A stretch of DNA of 64,000 nucleotides from Methylobacterium bullatum (GCA_902712845.1 LR743504.1:4438001-4502000), one strand, 5' to 3'. Counted from the stretch's first letter, positions 54,376-63,869 are shown. Program-made: numbers and translations. Notes: generated by a model from the sequence alone, not told the origin.

Positions 54376-55185
54376 ATGCGCATCAGGTTCGGCTGCGAGA
54401 TGGGCTACGACTTCGCCTATCCTACTCCGATGATCGCCCGGTTGACGGCGCATCCGAGCCGGTTCGCGCGCGCGACCGAGCCGGACCGTTTGACCATCGG
54501 CCCCGAGACGCCGCACGAAGTGTTCATCGACGATTTCGGCAACCGTTGTTGCCGCCTCGTAGCACCGGCGGGGGCAGTGACCCTTTCGGTGGAGGGATGG
54601 CTCGATGATGACGGCGATCTCGATCCGGTCGTGCCGCAAGCGATCCAGCATCCCATCGAAGACCTGCCCCTGGAGGCCCTGCCCTTCCTCGTGGCGAGCC
54701 GCTACTGCGAATCCGACCTGCTCTCGAACGAAGCGTGGCGCCTGTTCGGCGATGTCGAGCCCGGCTGGGCCCGCGCTCAGGCGGTCTGCGATTGGGTCCA
54801 CGGCCATATCAGCTTCGGCTACGGCTATTCGAATGTGGATCGTACCGCCGCCGATGCCCTTGCCGTGGGGCGTGGGGTCTGTCGCGACTACGCTCACCTG
54901 TTCGTGGCGTTCTGCCGTGGCCTCAACATGCCGACGCGTTACTGCACCGGCTATCTCAGTTTCATCGGGGAACCCGAGCCACATGCGCCCGGGGATTTCG
55001 CCGCCTGGACCGAAGTCTATCTCGGCGGCGCGTGGCATGTCTTCGACCCGCGCAACAACGCTCCTCGTCGGGGCCGCATCCTCGTCGCCCGGGGCCGCGA
55101 TGCGGCGGACGTGCCGTTGACCCATACGTTTGGATCGAACGTCCTGACGAAGTTCAGGGTGTGGGCCGAGGAGGACATCGGATAG
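54376..55185 (+). CDS. Transglutaminase-like family protein (catalytic His replaced)
   Basis: A 269-residue cytoplasmic protein with an N-terminal beta domain (about 1-75) and a transglutaminase-like core. Cys169 (GRGVCRDYAH) and Asp224 (HVFDPRNN) of the triad are present, but where the other two transglutaminases here have His (HAW) this one has Ala210 (DFAAW). It may be inactive as a thiol enzyme, or the subgroup may use another residue. The ATG at 54376 has GGAGG about 10 bases upstream. It is not linked to the ATP-grasp operon 30 kb away. Confidence 0.83.
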   Translation: MRIRFGCEMGYDFAYPTPMIARLTAHPSRFARATEPDRLTIGPETPHEVFIDDFGNRCCRLVAPAGAVTLSVEGWLDDDGDLDPVVPQAIQHPIEDLPLEALPFLVASRYCESDLLSNEAWRLFGDVEPGWARAQAVCDWVHGHISFGYGYSNVDRTAADALAVGRGVCRDYAHLFVAFCRGLNMPTRYCTGYLSFIGEPEPHAPGDFAAWTEVYLGGAWHVFDPRNNAPRRGRILVARGRDAADVPLTHTFGSNVLTKFRVWAEEDIG

Positions 55186-55228
55186 GCCCCTTCACCGCGC
55201 GCGATAAGAAGCATTGAATGAGAATCAC

Positions 55229-55351
55229 CTTTTCCCCTCCGCGGGAGAAGGTGGCCCGATCAGCGGGTCCGATGAGGGGAGCGCTATCTCCAGAGAGGTC
55301 GCCCCCTCTACCGCCTGCTCCGCAGGCCCCCTCCCCCGCAAAGGGGGAGGG
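55229..55351. repeat. Type B element, about 123 bases (copy 2, inverted)
   Basis: This matches the inverse complement of 29257-29381 over its whole length: CGGGAGAAGGTGG, GCGGGTC.GATGAGGGG, GAGGTCGCCCCCTCT and a CCCTCCCCC...GGGGGAGGG end. It lies between the transglutaminase-like gene and ndvA, ending 10 bases from the ndvA stop. Confidence 0.82.
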
Positions 55352-55361
55352 TCGTCTCTTG

Positions 55362-57143
55362 TCAGGCTGCCAGGGCGAGTGCGGGCTCGGAGGCGTCGGC
55401 ACCGGCCATGAACTGCGCTCGGGCGAGGTCGGCGAAGCGTCCGTTCTCCGCGACGAGTTCCTCGAAGGTTCCCGATTCGACGATCCGGCCCTCGTGGAAG
55501 ACAAGAATGCGGTCGGCGTTACGGATCGTCGCTAGACGGTGGGCGATGACGAAGGTGGTCCGGCCTTCCATCACGGCTTCGAGCGCACCCTGCAGCTTCC
55601 GCTCCGTGGTCGCGTCCAGGGCGGACGTGGCCTCGTCGAGGATCAGCACGGGCGGATTCTTGAGCAGCGCCCTGGCGATGGACAGACGCTGGCGCTCGCC
55701 GCCTGAGAGCGAGCGACCGCGCTCACCGATGATCGTGTCGAGACCGTCGAACTGGCGATCCATGAACTCCGTCGCCTGGGCGCGGTCGAGGGCGTCGAGC
55801 ATCTCCGCATCGGTGGCATCGGGACGACCCACCTGAAGGTTCTCGCGGATCGAGCGGGCGAACAGCATCGGCTCTTGGAACACCACGCCGATGTTGTGAC
55901 GCAGGGAGGAGAGGCCGATGTCGCGGATGTCTGTACCGTCGATGCGGATCGCGCCGGTATCCGGGTCGAACGCACGGTGCAGCAGGCCCAGTGTGGTCGA
56001 CTTGCCCGAGCCGGTGGTGCCGACGAGGGCGATGGTCTGCCCTGCCTGCGCCGTGAAGGAGACGCTCTCCACCGCCTTGCGGCGCGGGGTGTAGGAGAAG
56101 CCGACCTGATCGAACGAGACTTCGCCATCGAAACGGGCCACCTGCATGGCGCCGGGACGATCGTGGACGGCGGGGGTGGTGTCCAGGATCTCGAAATACT
56201 CAGCGATCTTCGGCATCTGCTGAAACAGACCGTTGATGCAGGTGGCGACCTGATCGAGGCGGGCGACGAGCATGGTGGCAAGGCTCATGAAGGCCACCAC
56301 TTCGCCGATCGAGGCCATGCCGTGCTGATGCAGGGCGATACCCGTGATGAAGATGGCCGTCATGGTCAGGGTGGCGGCAGCGCGGGTCGCGACATTGGCG
56401 AGCGCCCACCACGACAGGACCGGGATCTGGGCCGCGAGCAGGTTGCGAATGATACCGTGCATGGCTTCCTTCTCCGCCTTGGCGCGGGTGAAGGACTGGA
56501 TCACGGCGACATTGCCGAGGGCGTCAGAGGCATGGGCGGCAAGGCCCGACTGGTAGGCCTCGACCCGGCCCTGCAGCAGCTCGGTGCGGCGCATGACGAA
56601 GGTGGTGAGCACGGTGAACATCGTCACCAGTACGACCAGGATCGAGCCGAGCTGCCAGTTCACGAACAGGGTCATCGGCAGGAGCACGGCCAGGGACACG
56701 ACGGCGACGAAATGATCGCGAAAGAAGCCGAGCCAGAGCCAGAACATGCCGTTCGATCCTTCCAGCATCGCCTTCAGGACGCGGCCGGAATGGTTCGAGG
56801 AATGGAAGGCCAGCGGCAGTTCGAGCACATGCTCGAAGTAATTCGCCATGGAGGCCAGGCGATTGCGATGGGCTAGCCGGTCCGCATGCAGTGCGATGGT
56901 GACGCCGGCCGCGATAGTGAACAGGCCGAAGGCGACCCAGGCGCCGATGAGCGGTGCCAGTGTCGAGAAGGCGTTGCCGTCGCTCTTCAGATGCGTGAGC
57001 TGATCGATGATGCGCCCCATGAGCAGCGGCTCGGCGAAAGCCGCGACCGCGAGGGCCACATTGGCGACAGCGAGAAGGGCTGCCAGGCGCCGATCGGCGC
57101 CCAGTAGGCCCATGACGCGCGCATAGAGACGAACCAACGGCAT
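55362..57143 (-). CDS. ndvA: Beta-(1,2)-glucan ABC exporter, permease/ATP-binding protein
   Basis: A 593-residue half-transporter of the NdvA/ChvA type, exporting cyclic beta-1,2-glucan to the periplasm. The N-terminal membrane domain (about 20-310) has six helices; the ATPase domain (about 340-575) has Walker A GTTGSGKST, signature LSGGERQRLSIARAL, Walker B PVLILDEATSALD and the switch His in IAHRLATIRN. The ATG at 57143 (PLVRLYARVMGLLG) matches the usual NdvA N-terminus; the frame extends upstream. No glucan synthase gene (ndvB) is adjacent. Alternative: a generic multidrug exporter. Confidence 0.85.
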   Translation of the reverse strand: MPLVRLYARVMGLLGADRRLAALLAVANVALAVAAFAEPLLMGRIIDQLTHLKSDGNAFSTLAPLIGAWVAFGLFTIAAGVTIALHADRLAHRNRLASMANYFEHVLELPLAFHSSNHSGRVLKAMLEGSNGMFWLWLGFFRDHFVAVVSLAVLLPMTLFVNWQLGSILVVLVTMFTVLTTFVMRRTELLQGRVEAYQSGLAAHASDALGNVAVIQSFTRAKAEKEAMHGIIRNLLAAQIPVLSWWALANVATRAAATLTMTAIFITGIALHQHGMASIGEVVAFMSLATMLVARLDQVATCINGLFQQMPKIAEYFEILDTTPAVHDRPGAMQVARFDGEVSFDQVGFSYTPRRKAVESVSFTAQAGQTIALVGTTGSGKSTTLGLLHRAFDPDTGAIRIDGTDIRDIGLSSLRHNIGVVFQEPMLFARSIRENLQVGRPDATDAEMLDALDRAQATEFMDRQFDGLDTIIGERGRSLSGGERQRLSIARALLKNPPVLILDEATSALDATTERKLQGALEAVMEGRTTFVIAHRLATIRNADRILVFHEGRIVESGTFEELVAENGRFADLARAQFMAGADASEPALALAA

Positions 57144-57421
57144 GACGACGTGTGCTCCGATGCCAATCACGGCGCGGTCCCTTTTGCCGGAACCTTCGCC
57201 CTCAACCCTTCGCCTTCGGCCCGGCCCCCATCCATCGGAGATCACAAGCCATTCGGCGTGCTCGGCTTATCGCAATGCCACCCTGAACGGCGAATGACAG
57301 GAATGCGCCGGCCGGACCGTTATCCTTTACGGTTCGTTCAGTGCGTCTGCCTAAGGCTGCAGACGTCGCTTTCCGCTCGGATCCTGTTCCGTGCTGCTGG
57401 GCAAGCCGACCAGGGTTCACC

Positions 57422-58195
57422 ATGGATCTCGCAACCGGTATCGGGCTTCTCGGCGGCTTCGGTGTCGTCTTCACCCTGATCATGATCGATGGCGGGAACT
57501 TCGCCGCCTTTTTCGATAAGCACGCGGTCATCGTCATCTTCGGGGGTTCCACCGCGGCGACGATGATCCGCTTCCCGTTCGCCACGATGATGCACGGCCT
57601 GCCGATGGGCATGCGCTACGCCTTCACCATGCGGGCGATCAGACCGCGTGAACTCATCGAGGAAATCACCAAGATCGCCGACGTCGTGCGTAAATCCGGC
57701 CCGATGGCGCTGGAGAACATGGAGATTTCCGATCCCTTCCTGGCCCAGGGCGCCCGCTACATCGCCGACGGCTACGATCGCGAGTTCATCCGCGACACGA
57801 TGGAGCGCGACCGCGACAATTTTCTCATGCATCTCGATGAGGGCTCGAAGATCTACCGCGCCTTCGGGGACTGCGCCCCCGCCTGGGGCATGATCGGCAC
57901 CATTCTCGGGATGGTGACGATGTTCGCCAACATGTCGGACCCCTCCAAGCTCGGCCCCGCCATGGCGACTGCGCTGCTCGCCACTCTCTACGGCGCGCTG
58001 ATCTCCAACATGATCGCGCTCCCGCTTGCCGACAAGCTGCACGTGAAGTTGGAAGAGGAGGACGTCTCCCGCTCCCTCATCATCGACGGCATCCTGCTCA
58101 TCCGCGATTCGAAGAGCTCGTCCCTCGTGCGCGAGATGCTGATCGCCTACCTGCCGCACAACCACCGCGACGACCTCGCGGCGGAAGCGGCCTGA
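57422..58195 (+). CDS. motA: MotA/PomA-type proton channel protein
   Basis: A 257-residue inner-membrane protein with four helices: two near the N-terminus (about 5-25 and 33-52) and two late ones (about 155-175 and 190-210). The conserved stator segment CAPAWGMIGTILGMVTMFANM and the cytoplasmic charged loop are present. It forms an ion channel with the MotB-like protein encoded 20 bases downstream. The pair could drive flagellar rotation or another energised cell-envelope process; no flagellar gene is visible nearby. Confidence 0.87.
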   Translation: MDLATGIGLLGGFGVVFTLIMIDGGNFAAFFDKHAVIVIFGGSTAATMIRFPFATMMHGLPMGMRYAFTMRAIRPRELIEEITKIADVVRKSGPMALENMEISDPFLAQGARYIADGYDREFIRDTMERDRDNFLMHLDEGSKIYRAFGDCAPAWGMIGTILGMVTMFANMSDPSKLGPAMATALLATLYGALISNMIALPLADKLHVKLEEEDVSRSLIIDGILLIRDSKSSSLVREMLIAYLPHNHRDDLAAEAA

Positions 58196-58215
58196 CGGGA
58201 AGAGGGTAACCGGCC

Positions 58216-59046
58216 GTGGCCAGGAAGAAGCGTGGGGGCCATGGCGGTCACGGTTGGTTCGTGACCTTCGCCGATCTGATGGCGCTGCTCATGAGCTTCT
58301 TCGTGATGATCGCGGCCTATTCCACCCAGGACCAGAAGAAGATGCAGGCCGTTGCCGGCTCCATGCGCGATGCGTTCGGCGTCAATAAGGAATCGCGCTT
58401 CGCAGGCATCATCGAGGTGAACGGACTTCCGACGCCAGGGCATATCAAGAACCGCCGCGACATCCCGCCCGAACAGGCCACCGATCGGCCTAAACCGCCG
58501 GAACTTGAAGCGAGCGCTACTGAGGGTACCCCTGACAGCGGCTACCCGGAGGCGTTTGGTCTAGCCGCCGCGAGCCTGCGTCAGGCGATGCAAGACATGC
58601 CTGAGATCGCGGAGCTTTCGAAGAACGTCATCGTCACTCCGACGCAGAAGGGCCTCGACCTTTCCCTGGTGGATCAGGACGGCAGCACGATGTTCCCAAA
58701 CGGGTCGAGCCGCCCGAACGACCGGACCCGGCGTCTTTTGGAGAAGCTTGCCCCCGTCATCCGCCAATTGCCCAACCGCATCGCGGTGACGGGCTACACC
58801 GCGACCGACAGGCCTGGCACGCGCCCCCCTGCCCCACCCTGGGAACTCTCGGCCAACCGCGCGATCAGCGTGCGCGAGATCCTCGCCGGTGCCGGTGTGC
58901 CCGACGATCGCTTCGCTTCGGTCTCCGGCAAGGCGGATACCGAACCATTGTTCCCGGACAATCCGTATCTCTCCTCGAACCGCCGCGTGACGGTGACACT
59001 CATGAGCGAGCCGGCACCGACGCCGCGTTCGATGAAGCTGCCCTGA
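58216..59046 (+). CDS. motB: MotB-like protein with OmpA peptidoglycan-binding domain
   Basis: A 276-residue stator partner. A basic N-terminus (RKKRGGHGGHG) precedes one helix (about 14-36) with the proton-binding Asp in FADLMALLMSFF. Residues about 60-120 are a Pro/Glu-rich linker. The OmpA/MotB domain (about 140-265) includes ITVTGYTA-like IAVTGYTATD, LSANRAISVREILAGAGV and YLSSNRRVTVTLM, which anchors to peptidoglycan. The start is GTG at 58216. It is in an operon with the MotA gene. Confidence 0.88.
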   Translation: MARKKRGGHGGHGWFVTFADLMALLMSFFVMIAAYSTQDQKKMQAVAGSMRDAFGVNKESRFAGIIEVNGLPTPGHIKNRRDIPPEQATDRPKPPELEASATEGTPDSGYPEAFGLAAASLRQAMQDMPEIAELSKNVIVTPTQKGLDLSLVDQDGSTMFPNGSSRPNDRTRRLLEKLAPVIRQLPNRIAVTGYTATDRPGTRPPAPPWELSANRAISVREILAGAGVPDDRFASVSGKADTEPLFPDNPYLSSNRRVTVTLMSEPAPTPRSMKLP

Positions 59047-59058
59047 GAGGGGGCTGGC

Positions 59059-59556
59059 TCACTCGGCGACCAGCAGCGCCCAATAGACCTTGTACTTCGA
59101 ATTCGGAGCATAGGCCGTAGCGATACCCATGCGTGTCGCCCGAGGGGCCAGCATGACGGCATTATGGGCCGGGCTGTCCCGCCAACCCGAGAAGGCCTCC
59201 GCCAGGGTGTGGTAGCCAGCCGAAAGATTGGCCTGCGCGCCCGCATAGCCGAGGCGCTGAACCGCGACCTTCACCGTCTGGGCCTGGCTCGGCTTGTCGG
59301 CAGCTGCCATTGCCGCCGCCTCGGCTTCTGCGAGACGCTGCAGGTCTGGGTCGATCCGCAAGGGTGCACCGCCGCTCCGCGCACGATAGGCAGAGATCAT
59401 ATCGCGCGCGGTGGCCGCATCGACCGATGCGCCGGAGGTGGTCATCGGCCAGTACAGGCTTGGGAGCGCCCCGGTGGTCGGTGCTTCCCTGGCGCAGCCG
59501 GACAGCGCCAGACCGCCCAAAAGCGCGAGGCCGAACACCCGGAATCCCATCGTCAT
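59059..59556 (-). CDS. CAP-domain (SCP-like) lipoprotein
   Basis: A 165-residue exported protein with a lipobox (ALSGC, Cys21) after a hydrophobic signal. The CAP/SCP domain spans about 45-165, with DMISAYRARSGGAPLRIDPDLQRLAEAEA and WRDSPAHNAVMLAPRATRMGIA, which holds the conserved His of the CAP cavity. Role unknown; bacterial CAP proteins are often envelope or secreted proteins. It is 36 bases downstream of the MscS gene, probably co-transcribed. Confidence 0.87.
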   Translation of the reverse strand: MTMGFRVFGLALLGGLALSGCAREAPTTGALPSLYWPMTTSGASVDAATARDMISAYRARSGGAPLRIDPDLQRLAEAEAAAMAAADKPSQAQTVKVAVQRLGYAGAQANLSAGYHTLAEAFSGWRDSPAHNAVMLAPRATRMGIATAYAPNSKYKVYWALLVAE

Positions 59557-59592
59557 CGTTCCCGTCTCGCGTTCGTCGTCGATCGTGTCGGC

Positions 59593-62292
59593 CTACGACA
59601 CCTCCACAGGGCTCCTGCGCCGGTTCGGTTCACGGGGCGTCGCCGAGCGCATCGGCTCGGCTTCCTCGTTCGCGGAAGGCCCGACCTGCCGGTCATCGAC
59701 CTCCTGAGCCTGAGCCGGCCGATCCTGGCTCCGGTTCTGTGCGAACACGCCGGCGATCTGCCCGAGTGCGGTCTGGACCGGCTCCAGGCCCTGGACAGTG
59801 ACGACGCTCGATCCGGGGCCGAGAGCCGGGATGAACCCTGCGCCGGACAAGGCTTGAAACACGGAAAAGTTCAGGTCGCTCGTGACCTTCAAGCCCATGC
59901 TGACATCGACGATCATCGCGATCAGTTCGAATTCGAGGAAGGGATCGCCGATCTTGCGGAACACCACTCGCGGCGCCGGCTCCTTCAGCACGTCCGGATG
60001 GGCAGAGGCGCAGGCCACCAGCATCTCGGCGGCCCGGACCGGATCCTGGTTGCGCAGGACGTTGACCGTGATGGTGACGCGGCCGGTGCGGTCGCCTCGA
60101 ACCCGGTTCTTGACGATGCCCGAAATGAGGTTCGAGTTCGGCACGATCACTGCCGAACGGTCGAAGGTCTGGATCTCGGTGGAGCGCACGGAGATGCGCT
60201 TCACGATGCCCTCGCTGTCGCCGATGAGCACCTGATCGCCGACGCGGATCGGGCGCTCCCACAGCAGAAGCAGGCCCGAGACGAAGTTGTTGACGATGGA
60301 TTGGAGACCGAAACCGATACCGACGGAGAGCGCACCGGCGACGATGGTCAGTTTTTCAAGGCTCAGGCCGAGATAGGAGAAGGCGAGCGCGAGGGCGATC
60401 AGGAACCCGCAATAGCCGGTGATGGTGGAGATGGAGTTGCGCAGACCGGCATCGAGATCGGTGGCCGGCAGGTAGGTCTGTTCCAGCCAGCGCTGGACCG
60501 CGCGGGTGATGACCACGCCGATGACGAGAAGTCCCACCGCATAGGCGATGGTGGAGAGCGAGATCGTCACGTCTCCGACCTTGAAGCCGAAGAAGGCGCT
60601 GCGCACGGAGGTGAAGACGTCGGTGGAATCGAGGCCCCAGGGCGCGAGCGCCAGCAGGGCGGCCACCAGGATCAGAACGACTCGGGCAAGCCCGGTCGAC
60701 AGTACGGCGATCTGGTTGATCGAGCGCTTGCGCAGCCCGGTATTGGCCTGAAGCGCTGTAGCGAAGCGGGTCTCGTCCTTGAGCGTACCGCCGATGAACG
60801 TGTCGGCGCTGGAGATGAGGAGGTAAAGCAGCGCGATGAGGCACGCCGTCCAGACCAACTGGTCGATGAGGAAAGCGGCGAAGGCGACATAGCCGACGAG
60901 CGGGGCTATGCCGATGACGATGACGGCTGCCCATCCAAGGAGGCGCGCCGGCCCGCCGATCGTGGTGGTCGATTCCGGCGCGACGTAGGGACCGAAACAC
61001 GCCTCCTCCTTATCCGCCGTGTCGGCGAAGCGATGCAGGCCGATGGCGAGGATCAGGATGGTGGCAAGGGCGCCGATGCCACGCGTGGCGATGGAAATCG
61101 ACAGGGCGGCGTAGATGCCGGAATTGAGCGCCTCGATGGATTTCACCACCGTGATCACCGTGGCGATGCCGACGGCGAGCCGCGTCAAACGCGAGGCGGT
61201 CGAATCGCTGAGCGGAGCAGGACGCCAGGACGGTTTTTCAGGCGACAGCAATGCGTCGCACAGGGCCTCGACGAAGGCGATGAAGGCGAGGCCGCCGAGG
61301 ATGGCGCCGGCCACCGGCATGAGCCGCTGCGGCAGCAGGTCCGTGGAATCCAGGGCGTAATAAACGGCATAGCTGCCCACCACCGCCGGTACGGTGCCGA
61401 GGAGGAAGACACGCCACGCCGCCATCAGCTTCATGCGCTGCGTCGGGTCGACCACGCTCTGGCTGCGCCGCCCGAGGCGCGGGGCGATGTTTCGGCGCCC
61501 GAAATACAGCGCCACGGAGATGCCGAGCGCGACCCCGAGCAGAAGAAGGTTCCAGATCGATCCGTTGCGGCCGAACAGGCCGGCGATATCGCTGACGGCG
61601 GCCTGCAGAGCCCGGATGTCGCGCGGGACATCGTCGGCGATACGCATCCAGAGGTCGGGATTCACCAGTGCCGACGAGCGTTCGAACAGGCCGCGGGTGA
61701 AGGCCGCCCTGCGCTTGTTGGTGATCTGGTCGATGATCTGGTCGCTCTGCACGAGAAGCGATTTCGCCAGCCGCTGCGTCTCGTCGATCTCGGCGACCGC
61801 ATGCTCGCGCTCGACCCGCTCCTTGGCGACGTCCTCGCCCTCCTCGCCTTCCTTCGGCTTCGGGCCGAGCTGCGTCAGGCGCTCGCGGGCCGCTTCGAGA
61901 CGCGGCGTGGTGGCATCGATGATCTGACGGATCCGGTCGGCGATGGCGTCGAGGCCTTCGCGTGCCTTGAGCAGGTTGGCGGAATCGACGTTGCGGCCGG
62001 CGAGCAGCTTCTCACGCTCATCGAGATTGGCTTTCGCCTCGTCGAGTCGGTCGCGGACATTCTTGATCGCTTCCGACACCGCCTGTTTCGGCGCGGGCGG
62101 CTTCGCGACCGGCGCGGGGGCTGCCGCAGCGGGTGGGACGGTGGCGGGTGCCGGCTTTGCCGGCTCCGTCGGCGCGGGGGCGGCGGGCGCCGCCTGGGCC
62201 AAGACCGGAAGGGGATTCAGTAGGGATGCACCCATCCACGCGGCAAGGAGCGCTGCATGTCGCATTCTGCCCTTCACGAATCCCAGTTCCAT
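59593..62292 (-). CDS. Large mechanosensitive ion channel (MscS family)
   Basis: An 899-residue inner-membrane channel of the MscK/large MscS kind. A signal peptide (about 12-33) is followed by an Ala/Pro-rich linker, a periplasmic coiled-coil region (about 75-215), and about ten membrane helices (about 245-690). The MscS core has the pore-lining TM3 SVGIGFGLQSIVNNFVSGLLL, the beta domain with ILIGDSEGIVKRISVRSTEI and VPNSNLISGIVKN, and a C-terminal alpha/beta part. It releases solutes on osmotic downshock. The ATG at 62292 has AAAGGA 6 bases upstream. Confidence 0.92.
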   Translation of the reverse strand: MELGFVKGRMRHAALLAAWMGASLLNPLPVLAQAAPAAPAPTEPAKPAPATVPPAAAAPAPVAKPPAPKQAVSEAIKNVRDRLDEAKANLDEREKLLAGRNVDSANLLKAREGLDAIADRIRQIIDATTPRLEAARERLTQLGPKPKEGEEGEDVAKERVEREHAVAEIDETQRLAKSLLVQSDQIIDQITNKRRAAFTRGLFERSSALVNPDLWMRIADDVPRDIRALQAAVSDIAGLFGRNGSIWNLLLLGVALGISVALYFGRRNIAPRLGRRSQSVVDPTQRMKLMAAWRVFLLGTVPAVVGSYAVYYALDSTDLLPQRLMPVAGAILGGLAFIAFVEALCDALLSPEKPSWRPAPLSDSTASRLTRLAVGIATVITVVKSIEALNSGIYAALSISIATRGIGALATILILAIGLHRFADTADKEEACFGPYVAPESTTTIGGPARLLGWAAVIVIGIAPLVGYVAFAAFLIDQLVWTACLIALLYLLISSADTFIGGTLKDETRFATALQANTGLRKRSINQIAVLSTGLARVVLILVAALLALAPWGLDSTDVFTSVRSAFFGFKVGDVTISLSTIAYAVGLLVIGVVITRAVQRWLEQTYLPATDLDAGLRNSISTITGYCGFLIALALAFSYLGLSLEKLTIVAGALSVGIGFGLQSIVNNFVSGLLLLWERPIRVGDQVLIGDSEGIVKRISVRSTEIQTFDRSAVIVPNSNLISGIVKNRVRGDRTGRVTITVNVLRNQDPVRAAEMLVACASAHPDVLKEPAPRVVFRKIGDPFLEFELIAMIVDVSMGLKVTSDLNFSVFQALSGAGFIPALGPGSSVVTVQGLEPVQTALGQIAGVFAQNRSQDRPAQAQEVDDRQVGPSANEEAEPMRSATPREPNRRRSPVEVS

Positions 62293-62909
62293 GTCGTTCC
62301 TTTCGTCGGCTTGGGCCGCCCGCCCCTTAGGCGTCGGCACGCAGCCCCGGTGCGCGGGCCAATCGCTTCCAGGCCCCATCTCCGGCACGAGCCATGGCCA
62401 TGACGGGAGCGTCAGCGGAGGCACGACACGCGCCGTAGGCGGCAGCGGGTCAAAAATCAGATTGTCGGATGGCCGATCAATGGGGCGAAAGGGTGCCGCA
62501 GAGACATCATTCGCTGAGGCAGCCAGAAAGATTGTGGACCGCGACGTCGCGGATCGACCGGGCAACCTTCACAAGCGTGTCATGGTGATATTAGACTAAC
62601 GCGCAATGGACAGAGCCTTTTCGTATCGACGCGAGGAGGTGGCGTTGGCCGTCCATGTCGATGTGCCTCGCCACAAACCGGGCGTTCCCGCCCGATGCGA
62701 CCGCTTTTGGCTAAGCCCAGGCTGGTCCGCCCTCCCCGATCATCCATTCTCTTCGCGTCCTGTGCCGGTCCGGCGACCGAGTTTTGTTCGCCGGATGCCA
62801 AAGTCGAAGACCGAACTGCCGGGACCACCGATCTTTCATCATCCGGGGACGATGCCGCGCCGTAACGTGCTGCGTCGTCCCTTCGTCGATCCGTCAAGAG
62901 AGTAGCGCC
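62293..62909. other. 617-base divergent region without a convincing gene
   Basis: Between the divergent MscS and HNH genes. Frames of up to 114 codons are open on both strands but overlap and lack good starts. It should hold both promoters and contains the palindrome at 62540. Confidence 0.5.
62540..62553. promoter_or_regulatory. Perfect 14-base palindrome CCGCGACGTCGCGG
   Basis: It is identical to its own reverse complement and lies 248 bases before the MscS start. Symmetry suggests a protein-binding site, but in such GC-rich sequence it could be chance. Confidence 0.3.
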
Positions 62910-63458
62910 ATGCTGGATCTCCAAACGCTCGTCCTCAATGCGGATTACCGGCCGCTTTCGTATAATCCGCTCTCCTTATGGTCCTGGAAGGACGCTTTCA
63001 CCGCTCTCTTCCTCGACAGGGTCACGCTGGTGGCCAGCTACGATGTCGAGGCCCGCTCGCCGAGCCGCGCCTTACGAGTGCCGAGCGTCGTCGCCCTCAA
63101 GAATTACGTGACCCTGGCGCGCAGTCCGGCCTTCACGCGCTACAACATCTACCTGCGCGACACCTTCTCCTGCCAGTATTGCGGCCTCCGGATGCCCTCG
63201 GGCGGGCTAACCTTCGACCACGTCATTCCGCGTTCACGCGGCGGATTGTCGAGCTGGGAGAATGTCGTCGCCGCCTGCTCACCCTGCAACCTGCGCAAGG
63301 CGAACCGCACTCCGGCGGAAGCGGAGATGCCGCTCCTGCATGAACCGCACCGGCCGACGCGGCACGAACTCCATCGTCGCCAGCCGGAATTCGACCACCG
63401 CGAGTACCACCACACCTGGCTGGACTACCTGTACTGGGACAGCGAGCTCGAAAGCTGA
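62910..63458 (+). CDS. HNH endonuclease
   Basis: A 182-residue HNH-domain protein. The zinc-binding and catalytic segment is CQYCGLRMPSGG, DHVIPRSRGG and then CSPCNLRKANRTP: two CxxC pairs around the catalytic His. The N-terminal 90 residues (LDLQTLVLNADYRPLSYNPLS) are typical of the small free-standing HNH proteins found across alphaproteobacteria, distinct from restriction or phage-bound types. Physiological role is unknown, perhaps DNA repair or metabolism. The ATG at 62910 begins MLDLQTLVLNADYRPLSY, as in homologues remembered. Confidence 0.9.
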   Translation: MLDLQTLVLNADYRPLSYNPLSLWSWKDAFTALFLDRVTLVASYDVEARSPSRALRVPSVVALKNYVTLARSPAFTRYNIYLRDTFSCQYCGLRMPSGGLTFDHVIPRSRGGLSSWENVVAACSPCNLRKANRTPAEAEMPLLHEPHRPTRHELHRRQPEFDHREYHHTWLDYLYWDSELES

Positions 63459-63464
63459 CGTGGA

Positions 63465-63791
63465 TCAGTCGTGCAGGAAGCGCGGCGGCGGCTCGTTGTA
63501 GAGGGGTGCGTTGGGGTTGTGCGCGGGAGCGAGACCCAGGACGACGGGCGGGCGATCGGCAGGCCGCACTGGAAGTGGGGCGGGGCGATAGCCAGGGTCG
63601 CGATAGGGAATGTGCGACGGTAGCATCGGCCGGGAGCGATGGACATGAACCGGTGGAGCGTCCCAGGGGCAGGCGGGGAGGCGGCGATGACGGCAGCCTG
63701 CTTCGGCCTCCGGAATGAATGCGAGGCTCAGAGCGATCGTGCCGGTAGCGAGGACGATGTGAATCATGGTTTGTCGTCTCGTCCGCGACAT
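63465..63791 (-). CDS. Hypothetical exported Pro/Arg-rich protein
   Basis: A 108-residue protein with a signal peptide (about 8-30, TMIHIVLATGTIALSLAFIPEAEA) and a Pro/His/Arg-rich mature part (HRSRPMLPSHIPYRDPGYRP). No known domain. The ATG at 63791 has AGGA 7 bases upstream; a later ATG at 63767 would also keep the signal peptide. It is convergent with the HNH gene, 6 bases apart. Confidence 0.6.
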   Translation of the reverse strand: MSRTRRQTMIHIVLATGTIALSLAFIPEAEAGCRHRRLPACPWDAPPVHVHRSRPMLPSHIPYRDPGYRPAPLPVRPADRPPVVLGLAPAHNPNAPLYNEPPPRFLHD

Positions 63792-63869
63792 GGGGCATCC
63801 TGCCCGGCGCATGCGATCATAGCGCTGGAGATGCGAGGAAGCCCTTAACGTGATTGCCTCGCTTCACGG

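Noticed and set aside
62580..62924. Minus-strand frame of 114 codons and plus-strand frame 62606-62905
   Set aside because: They overlap each other in the divergent promoter region, have poor starts and no recognisable features.
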